Source: Rhodospirillaceae bacterium (GTDB lineage Bacteria; Pseudomonadota; Alphaproteobacteria; Reyranellales; Reyranellaceae). From it: a DNA stretch of 64,000 nt. The stretch's first letter is position 1, and each line of letters begins with the position of its first letter. The position numbers and the translations under genes were made by a program. Under the pieces are notes generated by a model. It had not been told where the DNA came from, searched no databases, and saw only the letters and a list, made by a program, of their open reading frames with translations. Below, in pieces: positions 27,501 to 35,241 of the stretch. The DNA is taken from NCBI GenBank assembly GCA_009772935.1, contig WOUR01000014.1, forward strand, positions 124,001 through 188,000, written 5' to 3'.

Positions 27501-27668
27501 ATGCTGTACTGGGCCCTGATGTTTCTCGTGATCGCGCTGCTCGCCGGTCTGTTCGGGTTTGGCGGGATCGCCTCCACGGCGACCGGCATGGCGCAGATCC
27601 TGTTCGTGATCGCGCTCGTCCTGTTCGTGGTCAGCCTGTTCGCAGGCTTCGTCCGCCGCAATCTCTAG
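27501..27668 (+). CDS. DUF1328 family small membrane protein (YtjA type)
   Basis: A 55-residue protein with two hydrophobic helices: [20 protein letters not shown], a GGIAS turn, and [19 protein letters not shown]. This pattern is diagnostic of DUF1328. Function unknown; family members are frequent members of stress regulons. AAGGAGCGG precedes the ATG. The 3' end overlaps the convergent gene 27631-28566 by 38 bp. Confidence 0.9.
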   Translation: MLYWALMFLVIALLAGLFGFGGIASTATGMAQILFVIALVLFVVSLFAGFVRRNL

Positions 27669-28566
27669 GGCTGAAATGATCGCGGAGCAGGGAACGGGCC
27701 TCGTTGCCGGCGGCTCGGTCCCAGCAGTTCACGATGGCCACCCGGAACCCGCCGGGTGGCATGGCGTGCTTTTCCGGCGCTATGGTTTCGTGGAAGGTGA
27801 TCTGCACGCTCGACACACCGTGAATGTGCTCGATGCGCTGCAAGAGGGCCTGTGGCGGATGGCGGTAGGGCCGGCCGTGCGGCATGAACAGAACCACGCT
27901 GTAGCCGGTGCGCCTGTCGACGTCGTCGTAGCGCCACTCCCGCCGGGCATAGAGCCGCACCAGAGCGTCTACCCATCCCTTGCCGTAGAGATCAGGCCAT
28001 TGGTCGGCGAACCGCAGATGCACCTCGATGATTCGGCCGCCGATGGTCTCCAGATTCACCATGCCCGTGTAGCCGGCAAGATGGCGCCGGCACCAGTCGC
28101 AGGCCCACGTCTCGATCTCAGGCGCTGACCGGGCGTCGACCTCCCAGTAGTCGAAGGTGCCATCTTCGGCGGGGATTCCCCTCGCATGTCGCCACCAGTG
28201 GGGTGCCCCGTCCACCAATGCGGCATCACTGCTCACATGGTCGCCCTGGAGGAGAGGCATCCACATGTGTCCCGGTCGATAGGCCGCTTCGTAATCCGCC
28301 GGCGAACGCAGGGCGCGGCTTCCGACACCCATGCCCTTCAGGTTGTAGATCGGCTTGGAGAAGACCGGATAGGCCCTCGGTGGCACGCCGTGGGGCGCCG
28401 CCTCCAGGCCCTGCCGGGCGACCACGGCCAGCTTGTCATAGACCCAGCGATGGTCCGGATTCCACATCCATGCATCCGAATCCTCAGTCGGTATGAACAC
28501 GTCCGCGGGGCAATCCACCGTCTCGAAATATTGAGCGCGCCACGGGTCGATCTCGCAAATCGGCAC
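27631..28566 (-). CDS. Conserved hypothetical protein with ATP-grasp-like motifs
   Basis: A 311-residue cytoplasmic protein. [16 protein letters not shown] resembles the ATP-binding strand-loop of ATP-grasp enzymes, and [23 protein letters not shown] resembles their metal-binding N/E segment. I therefore suspect an ATP-dependent carboxylate ligase, with low certainty. The N-terminus is [20 protein letters not shown]. The start is GTG 28566 with GAGGGA upstream; no ATG fits. It is divergent from egtB (100 bp between the start codons), so a link with ergothioneine synthesis is possible but unproven. Its last 38 bp overlap DUF1328. Confidence 0.65.
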   Translation of the reverse strand: MPICEIDPWRAQYFETVDCPADVFIPTEDSDAWMWNPDHRWVYDKLAVVARQGLEAAPHGVPPRAYPVFSKPIYNLKGMGVGSRALRSPADYEAAYRPGHMWMPLLQGDHVSSDAALVDGAPHWWRHARGIPAEDGTFDYWEVDARSAPEIETWACDWCRRHLAGYTGMVNLETIGGRIIEVHLRFADQWPDLYGKGWVDALVRLYARREWRYDDVDRRTGYSVVLFMPHGRPYRHPPQALLQRIEHIHGVSSVQITFHETIAPEKHAMPPGGFRVAIVNCWDRAAGNEARSLLRDHFSPRDCGGRSLRTG

Positions 28567-28623
28567 TTGCTTCCCTCATGTCCACGAGCAGACGCTGCAG
28601 GGTGATTGTCGGGCAACGCTCTT

Positions 28624-28649
28624 GCAACCGACCTGCGCGACCCCACGTT
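28624..28649 (+). promoter_or_regulatory. EcfG-like promoter (GCAACC...CGTT) before egtB
   Basis: GCAAC, 17 bases, CGTT, ending 17 bp before the GTG start of egtB, whose ribosome-binding site is CCGGAGG. This would place ergothioneine synthesis in the general stress regulon. Confidence 0.6.
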
Positions 28650-28666
28650 AGGCCCCCGGAGGTTCC

Positions 28667-29851
28667 GTGCCGAATTCGTCGACGCTTACCCTGCAGCCGC
28701 ACGATCTCCAGTCTTTCACGGCTGTTCGTTCCCTAACCGAGGCACTCGCGGCTCCGCTGTCCGCCGAGGACCAGACCGTGCAGTCGATGCCGGATGCCAG
28801 TCCCACGAAATGGCATCTCGCGCACACGACGTGGTTCTTCGAGACCTTCGTGCTGCGGCCCCGGGCCCCCGGCTATCGCGCGTTCGACCCGGCTTACGAG
28901 TATCTCTTCAATTCCTATTACGAGGCGGTAGGGCCGCGGCATCCGAGGCCGCAACGTGGCCTGATCACGCGGCCTGGAGTCGAGGAGGTCCTGGCCTACC
29001 GTCACCACGTGACGACTGCGATGCTGGCATTCCTGAAGGACGACCATGCCGCACACGACCTCGTGCAGCTGGGGCTGAATCACGAGCAGCAGCATCAGGA
29101 GTTGATCCTGATGGACATCAAGCATGCGCTTTCGATGAACCCATTGCGCCCGGCCTATCGCGCGGCGCGGCGCGGCGGCGTGCAGGCATTGCAAGCCATG
29201 GGCTGGCGGGAGTTCGAGGGCGGCCTGGTCGAGACGGGTCATGACGGGCGAGGCTTTGCCTTCGACAACGAGGGTCCCCGGCACCGCGCGTGGCTCGACG
29301 CGTTCGCGCTGGCGACGCGTCCGGTCAATTGTGGCGAGTATCTGGAGTTCATCGAGGATGGCGGCTATCGCCGGCCGGAATTCTGGCTGTCCGCCGGCTG
29401 GGACTGCGTGAACCAGCGCGGCTGGCAGGCGCCTCTCTATTGGGAAATCAGGGACGGCAGCTGGAATGTCTTCACCCTGTCGGGCCTCGAGCCGCTCGAT
29501 CCGTCCCGGCCGGTTTGCCATGTCAGCGCCTTCGAGGCCGCCGCCTTTGCCAAATGGTCGGGCAAGCGGCTGCCGCGCGAAGCCGAGTGGGAGCTCGGGG
29601 CGGGCGCCGTCCAGGGCACCGGCGAGGTCTGGGAATGGACGGCCAGTCCCTATGTCGCCTATCCCGGCTACCGTGAAGCCGCCGGCGCCATCGGCGAATA
29701 CAACGGCAAGTTCATGGCCAGCCAGATGGTGCTGCGTGGCGGATGCACGGCCACGCCTCCCGGTCATGTGCGTCCGACCTATCGCAATTTCTTTCCGCCC
29801 GACGCGCGCTGGATGTTCGGCGGAATTCGTCTCGCGGAGGATCTTCGATGA
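28667..29851 (+). CDS. egtB: Ergothioneine biosynthesis sulfoxide synthase EgtB
   Basis: A 394-residue non-haem iron enzyme joining trimethylhistidine (hercynine) to a thiol (cysteine or gamma-glutamylcysteine) with O2. The N-terminal DinB-like part carries the iron-binding histidines: KWHLAHTTWF (His50/His53) and NHEQQHQE (His139, His143). The C-terminal part is an FGE-sulfatase domain with VCHVSAFEAAAFAKWSGKRLP and a final FFPPDARWMFGGIRLA. It overlaps egtD by 4 bp. No egtC or egtE is present. The start is GTG 28667. Confidence 0.93.
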   Translation: MPNSSTLTLQPHDLQSFTAVRSLTEALAAPLSAEDQTVQSMPDASPTKWHLAHTTWFFETFVLRPRAPGYRAFDPAYEYLFNSYYEAVGPRHPRPQRGLITRPGVEEVLAYRHHVTTAMLAFLKDDHAAHDLVQLGLNHEQQHQELILMDIKHALSMNPLRPAYRAARRGGVQALQAMGWREFEGGLVETGHDGRGFAFDNEGPRHRAWLDAFALATRPVNCGEYLEFIEDGGYRRPEFWLSAGWDCVNQRGWQAPLYWEIRDGSWNVFTLSGLEPLDPSRPVCHVSAFEAAAFAKWSGKRLPREAEWELGAGAVQGTGEVWEWTASPYVAYPGYREAAGAIGEYNGKFMASQMVLRGGCTATPPGHVRPTYRNFFPPDARWMFGGIRLAEDLR

Positions 29852-30807
29852 ACGTGCCGCTCCTGGCGATCCAAGACGGCGATCTGGCCGACCGTGAAGA
29901 CTTTCGTCGGGCCGTCCTCGCGGGCCTTGGCCGCTCGCCACGCGCGATCCCGGCGAAGTTCCTCTACGATGCCCGAGGCTCGGCGTTGTTTGACGCGATC
30001 TGCGAGCAGCCCGAATACTATCCGACACGGACCGAGACACGGATCCTGCGGTCGTGCGCAGGCGACATCGCGCGCCTCGCCGGTCCGGGATGCGCGTTGG
30101 TCGAATATGGCAGCGGATCGAGCGTGAAGACGCGGCTCCTGCTCGATGCGATGCCGGATCTTCACGCCTATGTACCCATCGATATCTCGCGTCAGCACCT
30201 TGATGCGACGGCCCGGCGCCTGCGCGAAGACTATCCGTGGTTGCGCGTCGAGCCGGTGTCGGCCGACTACATGGCGCTCGACGCGCTGCCACCCCAGATC
30301 AACGGCGCGTGTCGCATCGGCTTCTTCCCCGGTTCCACGATCGGCAACCTCACTCCGGAAGAGGCGGTGTCGTTCCTGCGCCGCGCGCGCCGGCTGCTGC
30401 GAAGCGACGGCGCCTTGATCCTGGGAGTCGACCTCAAGAAGGATCCAGATCGCCTTCACGACGCCTACAACGACGCCGCGGGCGTGACGGCGCAGTTCAC
30501 GTTGAATCTGCTGAGACGCATGAACCGCGAGCTGGAGGCCAACTTCGATCTCTCGGCTTTCGCCCACGAGGCGTTCTACACCGAGGCGGCAGGCCGCATC
30601 GAAATCTACGTCCGCAGTCTTCGCGACCAGACCGTCACGGTCGCCGGCCGCCGATTCACCTTGGCGCAAGGCGAACGGGTCCACACCGAGTATTCGTACA
30701 AGTATGACGATGCCGACATCGCGGAACTGGCGCGGCAGGGTGGATTCTCGATCGCCCGCAGGTGGACCGATCCGGATCGCCTGTTCGCGGTCGCTTTCCT
30801 GCATTAG
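29848..30807 (+). CDS. egtD: L-histidine N-alpha-methyltransferase EgtD
   Basis: A 319-residue SAM-dependent enzyme that trimethylates histidine to hercynine, the substrate of EgtB. Family marks: SPRAIPAKFLYDARGSALFD, EYYPTRTE, VEYGSGSSVKTRLLLDA (SAM site), YVPIDIS, FFPGSTIGNL and the C-terminal VHTEYSYKYD. The ATG overlaps the egtB stop (ATGA). A G+C-rich hairpin follows at 30822-30852. Confidence 0.95.
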   Translation: MNVPLLAIQDGDLADREDFRRAVLAGLGRSPRAIPAKFLYDARGSALFDAICEQPEYYPTRTETRILRSCAGDIARLAGPGCALVEYGSGSSVKTRLLLDAMPDLHAYVPIDISRQHLDATARRLREDYPWLRVEPVSADYMALDALPPQINGACRIGFFPGSTIGNLTPEEAVSFLRRARRLLRSDGALILGVDLKKDPDRLHDAYNDAAGVTAQFTLNLLRRMNRELEANFDLSAFAHEAFYTEAAGRIEIYVRSLRDQTVTVAGRRFTLAQGERVHTEYSYKYDDADIAELARQGGFSIARRWTDPDRLFAVAFLH

Positions 30808-30821
30808 GCCAGACGCGAGAA

Positions 30822-30852
30822 AGCCCGCCCCCGAGGTGGTCGGGAGCGGGCT
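30822..30852 (+). terminator. Possible terminator after egtD
   Basis: AGCCCGCCCCCGA and TCGGGAGCGGGCT pair with one mismatch around GGTGG, 15 bp after the egtD stop. No T-run follows on the plus strand. Confidence 0.45.
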
Positions 30853-31016
30853 ATGAGGCCGGACGGGGAGAGAGGCGTTGCTGAGCGGGGGCAGAGGCAA
30901 CGCCGAACGTCCAACCTGGGGTCTGAACGGCACCAGCCGCAGGAAGGTTGCCGTTCGCCGCTGAAAGATTGGAAAACGCCTGCAGGCCGTGGGAAAAAAG
31001 CCCGAATCACGGCAGA

Positions 31017-31045
31017 TAAACGAAACAGACGAAATAAACGAAACA
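31017..31045. repeat. Short direct repeat in an AT-rich intergenic stretch
   Basis: TAAACGAAACA occurs at 31017 and 31035. It lies in the 332-bp gap between egtD and the next gene (30808-31139), in which I find no gene beyond the hairpin at its start. Confidence 0.4.
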
Positions 31046-31139
31046 AATGAAAGGAATGTCGCAGGCCCCGATCCTGGGGCTCGGCGATCGCCGGCGCAAC
31101 AATGTTGCTCGTCGGTTCTCCTGGAAGACCTATTCCACC

Positions 31140-31376
31140 TTAAGTCGGTGATTCGAGGTCTGTAATTGCCGCCAGGCGCGCGCTCAATTCCGCATGGAGC
31201 ACGTCATCCCGAATTCTCGGCAGCATCATGCGCAGCAAATCGGCGCGCCGGTTGCCCGGGGCAGCGTCCAAATCCGCCATGAACTGGACGATCTCCTCGC
31301 GGGTCGCGAAGCCCATGTAGGGATCGTCGGCTTCATGGGCGAGGCAGGCCGGAGAGGCGGGATCGTCGGCAGGCAT
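31140..31376 (-). CDS. Small conserved hypothetical protein, 78 residues
   Basis: MPADDPASPACLAHEADDPY, then MGFATREEIVQFMADLDAAPGNRRADLL, a helical acidic protein. It begins 8 bp after the stop of the amidohydrolase gene, so the two are likely co-transcribed. The frame runs back through that gene as a long artefactual ORF, but the coding character here is clear. I do not recognise a function. Confidence 0.65.
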   Translation of the reverse strand: MPADDPASPACLAHEADDPYMGFATREEIVQFMADLDAAPGNRRADLLRMMLPRIRDDVLHAELSARLAAITDLESPT

Positions 31377-31384
31377 CGCCGATC

Positions 31385-32512
31385 CTATAGCGGATGCCAC
31401 CAGCGGCCCGCGAGCACGACGCCCGCCGACAGCAGCCGGCTGTCGCCGATCAGCGTCTCGCCGATCGAATCGGCATAATCGAACCTGCCGCTCGTCTGGT
31501 CGATCACCGTGGCCTCGCCGACGCTGCCGACCTTGAGCGTGCCGAGGTCGGGACGCTTGATGGCGGCAGCCGCGTTCACGGTCGTGAGCTTGATCACCGT
31601 GGCGAGGTCGAGGCCGAGGCAGAGGAACTTCGACATGGTGGTGAGGAGATCGAAGGCCGGACCCTCGATCGAGATCGCGTGCACATCCGAGGAGATCACG
31701 TCGGGCAGGAAGCCGGCGGCCAGCATCTTGCGCGTCGTGCCGAAGCCGAACGACCCGCCGCCATGGCCGATGTCGAAGACCACGCCCCGTGCCCGCGCCG
31801 CCAGGATCTCGTCGCGGACTCTGCCGTCGGCCCGGACCGGCGCATTGGGGAAGGGGCGGAAGCAATGGGTGAGGATGTCGCCCGGACGCAGGCGGCTCAC
31901 AACCTCGTGGCGCGACGGCGGCGGCGAATCTAGATGCGCCATCATCGGCAGGCCGGTCTCCTCGGCGACGTCGAGCGCGATGTCGAGCGGCATGATGCCC
32001 GAATCGCCGCTCGCGGACTTGCCGACGCGGACCTTGATGCCGAGCACGAGGTCCTTGTGTTCGCGCGCCACCCGCACCGCCTCGCGCGCATCGAGCAGGC
32101 GCATGTCGGCGCTCTCGCCCACCATCACCGACTTGGAGAAGGCGAAGATGCCGGGGAAGGAGACGTTGAGGTAGGGCAGGATGCGGACCGGCGAGGGCTC
32201 GATCACATGCTTGCGGAAGCCGTGGAAGTTGCCGGGCCCGGCGCTGCCGGCATCGATGAAGGTCGTGACGCCACCGGACCGCGCGAGAAGCTCCGCCTCG
32301 ACGCCCAGCGACGTGCCGCCCCAATAGACGTGCGTGTGCAGGTCGATGAGGCCCGGCGAGACGATCTTGCCCGCGACGTCGCGCGCGTCCTTGCCCGACA
32401 GGCCATCGCCGATGGCGGCGACCTTGCCGCCGGCGAAGGCGATGTCGGTCACGCGGTCGATACCCTGAGAAGGATCGACCACGCGGCCACCCTTGAGAAC
32501 CAGATCGTTCAT
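31385..32512 (-). CDS. Amidohydrolase/deacetylase family metallohydrolase (dihydroorotase-like)
   Basis: A 375-residue TIM-barrel metal-dependent hydrolase. The metal motif DLHTHVYWG follows the strand IVSPGLI; further ligands are expected at the Lys in LGIKVRVG, HLDSPP, THCFRPF, and the catalytic Asp in ISSDVHA. The small beta-sandwich at both ends is typical. Relatives include D-aminoacylases and deacetylases; the substrate is unknown. ATG 32512 follows AAGGAAG; ATG 32536 would add eight residues. Confidence 0.88.
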   Translation of the reverse strand: MNDLVLKGGRVVDPSQGIDRVTDIAFAGGKVAAIGDGLSGKDARDVAGKIVSPGLIDLHTHVYWGGTSLGVEAELLARSGGVTTFIDAGSAGPGNFHGFRKHVIEPSPVRILPYLNVSFPGIFAFSKSVMVGESADMRLLDAREAVRVAREHKDLVLGIKVRVGKSASGDSGIMPLDIALDVAEETGLPMMAHLDSPPPSRHEVVSRLRPGDILTHCFRPFPNAPVRADGRVRDEILAARARGVVFDIGHGGGSFGFGTTRKMLAAGFLPDVISSDVHAISIEGPAFDLLTTMSKFLCLGLDLATVIKLTTVNAAAAIKRPDLGTLKVGSVGEATVIDQTSGRFDYADSIGETLIGDSRLLSAGVVLAGRWWHPL

Positions 32513-32537
32513 GCTCGCTTCTTCCTTCCAACGCACG

Positions 32538-33755
32538 TCACTTGCCCATCCTACTCCACTCGCGCCCCAGTGCCCCAGCGCGGGGCAGGGCGAGACCCTC
32601 CAGGCCCAGCCATTCAGCCATCAGGCGAAGCTCCTCGTACATCGGGGCAGCGACGTCGCGCGGCTCGATGCCGGGCTCGAGATGCGCGGCCGGCACCAGC
32701 AGCTTCGAGCTCGGCCGGTCCGACTTCAGGTCGATGCGGCCGACCAGCCGGTCGCCCAGCAGGAACGGCAGGACATAGTAGCCGTGCTTGCGCTTGGCGA
32801 CCGGCGTGTAGATCTCGATGCGGTAGAAGAAATCGAAGATCCGCTCCGTGCGGTCGCGTTCCCAGATCAACGGATCGAAGGGCGCGAGCAGGGCGCGCGC
32901 CTCGATCCGGCGTGGCTGACGGGCGGCCGGGTCGAGATAGGCCGGCTGCTTCCACCCCTCGACCTCCACCGCGATCAGATCGCCCGCCTCGGCGAGTTCG
33001 GCGAGGCGGGCTTTGGTGTCGGCAACCGGCAGGCGAAAGTAGTCGCGCAGGTCGAACTCCGTGGCGACGCCGAGGGCGCGGGCGGAGATACGCAGCAGCT
33101 CGCGCTGGGCCTCTTCGGGCGACGGTGTCGGCAAGGCCTGGATATGTGCCGGCAGAACGCGCTCGGTCAGATCGTAGACCCGCTCGAACGTGCCGCGTCG
33201 CGTTGCGGTCGTGACGATGCCGGCGAAGAACAGCCATTCGAGCGCCAGCTTGCCATCGTTCCAGCCCCACCAGGGCCCACGCTTCGGGCCGCCATTGGCG
33301 AGCTCGGACGCGGCGATGGGCCCGCGATCCTCGACCTCTCTTCGGACCTCCTCGATATAGGCCGCCTTTTCGCGGCGGAACTCCTGCAGCGTGCCCTTGC
33401 TGGTGCCGGCGGCGGCGCGCGCCATGCGCCAGCGCAGAAGCGGCTGGGAGGCAAGCGGAAGCAGCGAGGCTTCGTGCGCCCAGAACTCGAAGAGACCGCG
33501 GCGGCTCGCGCGACCCCAGGCCAGCCCGTCGAGATGCATGCTGTCGTAGTTGCCGAGCCGCGAGAACAGCGGCAGGTAATGGGCACGTGCCAGCACATTG
33601 ACCGAATCGATCTGCAACAGGCCCAGCCGGTCGACGGCGCGTTTCACATGGCCGAGGTTCGCAACGCCGTCCGGGCGCGGCATGCCGAAACCCTGGGCCG
33701 CCAGGGCAATGCGCCGGGCGGCAGCGGCGCCGATCTTGTTCTTGCGGGAAGACAC
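32538..33755 (-). CDS. AlkX/YcaQ-type DNA glycosylase (winged-helix, HTH_42 family)
   Basis: A 405-residue protein of the AlkZ/AlkX superfamily, built of tandem winged helices. LGLLQIDSVNVLARAHYLPLF contains the Gln-Ile-Asp catalytic motif of the YcaQ (AlkX) branch, which removes alkylated purines and unhooks interstrand crosslinks. The block ALLAPFDPLIWERDRTERIFDFFYRIEIYTP and the late GYYVLPFLLGDRLVGRIDLK are also characteristic. The start is GTG 33755. Its neighbours show no functional link. Confidence 0.88.
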   Translation of the reverse strand: MSSRKNKIGAAAARRIALAAQGFGMPRPDGVANLGHVKRAVDRLGLLQIDSVNVLARAHYLPLFSRLGNYDSMHLDGLAWGRASRRGLFEFWAHEASLLPLASQPLLRWRMARAAAGTSKGTLQEFRREKAAYIEEVRREVEDRGPIAASELANGGPKRGPWWGWNDGKLALEWLFFAGIVTTATRRGTFERVYDLTERVLPAHIQALPTPSPEEAQRELLRISARALGVATEFDLRDYFRLPVADTKARLAELAEAGDLIAVEVEGWKQPAYLDPAARQPRRIEARALLAPFDPLIWERDRTERIFDFFYRIEIYTPVAKRKHGYYVLPFLLGDRLVGRIDLKSDRPSSKLLVPAAHLEPGIEPRDVAAPMYEELRLMAEWLGLEGLALPRAGALGREWSRMGK

Positions 33756-33824
33756 GTCACCACCCTAATCCACCCGTGGCGCCAACGGCCATTGGATAAG
33801 GACGAATTCGTACGGTGCTCGTGT

Positions 33825-34880
33825 TCAGTCCGCCTTGAGCATCGCCTTCAATGCCCGCTCATCGATGAACTTCGCGAGCAGTTCGGCGCCGAGCGCCGAC
33901 CAGTGGGCGCCGGTCGGAGAAAAGAGATCGGCCTTGTTGCCCTTGTAGTCCCTCACGAGGTCGTTGGAGTCGATCACCGGCACGCCCATCTCGCGCGCGA
34001 TAGCCGCTCCCTCCCGCGAATAGCGCAGCAGCAATCGGTTCTGGCCGATTTCGTGCAGGCCACCCATGATGACGTACAGCGGCTTGGCATTGTTCTGCCG
34101 GATCAGCTCGATGAATTCGCGAAGCGTGCGATTGAAGTTCTCCCGGATTTCCGGGACGATCGGGTACTCCGGGACCGGTGAGGGATTCGGAGTGGGCGCA
34201 AAAAGGTTCAGATACTCGATGTAGCGCACGATCAATGAATTGCGCTTCAACCAGCGCGACTGGTCGAGGTTCTTCGCGAACAGGCCGTGCTTCCCCTGGG
34301 CGACGGCTTCCTTGAGGCTCACCCCCTCTTGCAGGAGGTGACCCGCGTTAGCCTCCTCGTTCAGGCCCGAATAGATGATGACCACATCGGGCTTGAGCGC
34401 CGGCAGGTCACGCTTCGCCCGTGCCACCTCCTGGCCGATCGACCAGACGATGGCGCCGGCGTTCAGGACCTGGGACTTCGGGCCGGCATGCTTGCGCAAC
34501 TCCTCTTGCAGCCGGATCGGCCAAGCCTGATCGGTTTCCAGATTGTAGCAGAAGGTGGTCGAGCCCCCGTAGGCGATGACGCGGACCGAGCCCGGGGGCT
34601 TCGGCTCGAAGACGTCCTCCTTGTTGCGGAAACCGTAGTTGTTGGTTTCGGAGTTCGAGTTGTAGCCGTTGCGGGAATGGATCGCGCCCAGCTCGGCGTC
34701 GTGCGTCCAGAGGCCGTAGGTCTTGCCGGGAACTCCGTACTTGAAGTGTATGATCGCATAGCCCACGCCCTCGATCGCGAGGATGCCGGCGACGGGGAAG
34801 CCCACCAGGAGAATGAGGCTGAAGAGAATCTTCTTCCAGAGTGGAAGGTCGGCTGTCGTCTTCGTCGCCGGTTGAATCAT
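33825..34880 (-). CDS. SGNH/GDSL-type hydrolase, membrane-anchored
   Basis: A 351-residue protein. One membrane helix (about 15-38) anchors it, and the rest should be periplasmic. The nucleophile block reads VIAYGGSTTF in place of GDS; a GLNEE block supplies the Asn; and THWS-like TGAHWSALG near the end supplies the His. It resembles SGNH hydrolases that add or remove acyl groups on cell-surface glycans. ATG 34880 (MIQPATKTT) is chosen because the helix begins shortly after it. The upstream open frame is Arg/Ser-rich. Confidence 0.8.
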   Translation of the reverse strand: MIQPATKTTADLPLWKKILFSLILLVGFPVAGILAIEGVGYAIIHFKYGVPGKTYGLWTHDAELGAIHSRNGYNSNSETNNYGFRNKEDVFEPKPPGSVRVIAYGGSTTFCYNLETDQAWPIRLQEELRKHAGPKSQVLNAGAIVWSIGQEVARAKRDLPALKPDVVIIYSGLNEEANAGHLLQEGVSLKEAVAQGKHGLFAKNLDQSRWLKRNSLIVRYIEYLNLFAPTPNPSPVPEYPIVPEIRENFNRTLREFIELIRQNNAKPLYVIMGGLHEIGQNRLLLRYSREGAAIAREMGVPVIDSNDLVRDYKGNKADLFSPTGAHWSALGAELLAKFIDERALKAMLKAD

Positions 34881-34953
34881 GCCGTTTTCCGCCGTCCCCA
34901 ATGCGCCGGGACTATCGGCCAGGTGACGGCTGCGTTCAATGCGGATTGCCCGC

Positions 34954-35214
34954 TCACTTGGCCTCGAACCGCTTGAGAGCCTTTGCAACGGCCTCGGCCT
35001 GGCGGTTGGAGACGTGCCCATTGGCCTTGAACTCGCGCACGACATTCTTGAGGAAAGGACTGCGTTCGGTGTGAAGCTCGGCACGCTTCATCAGCGCCTC
35101 GTGGATGTGGGCAGGCCCGCGATTGCGTGCCGCCCGGCGTGCGCGGAAGACCCTGACGGCGATGGCGACGACGAACGCCACGCCCACGACGATGAGGATT
35201 TCGGTCAGCTGCAT
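34954..35214 (-). CDS. Small membrane-anchored protein, 86 residues
   Basis: An N-terminal helix (TEILIVVGVAFVVAIAVRVF) is followed by a basic cytosolic helical region (RARRAARNRG, then KNVVREFKANGHVSNRQAEAVAKALKRFEAK). No known family is recognised. It lies between the amidase and the SGNH hydrolase on the same strand. Confidence 0.65.
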   Translation of the reverse strand: MQLTEILIVVGVAFVVAIAVRVFRARRAARNRGPAHIHEALMKRAELHTERSPFLKNVVREFKANGHVSNRQAEAVAKALKRFEAK

Positions 35215-35241
35215 GGTCCGGAGGCCTGGGCTGCTGGCGGG

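Noticed and set aside
30804..31046. Minus-strand ORF with an RLFRLFRLS repeat
   Set aside because: It reflects the AT-rich direct repeats at 31017-31045; there is no ribosome-binding site and the rest is low complexity.
31377..32531. Long minus-strand frame continuous with the 78-residue protein
   Set aside because: It is the shifted frame of the amidohydrolase gene, Arg/Gly-rich and without motifs; only the last 78 codons look coding.
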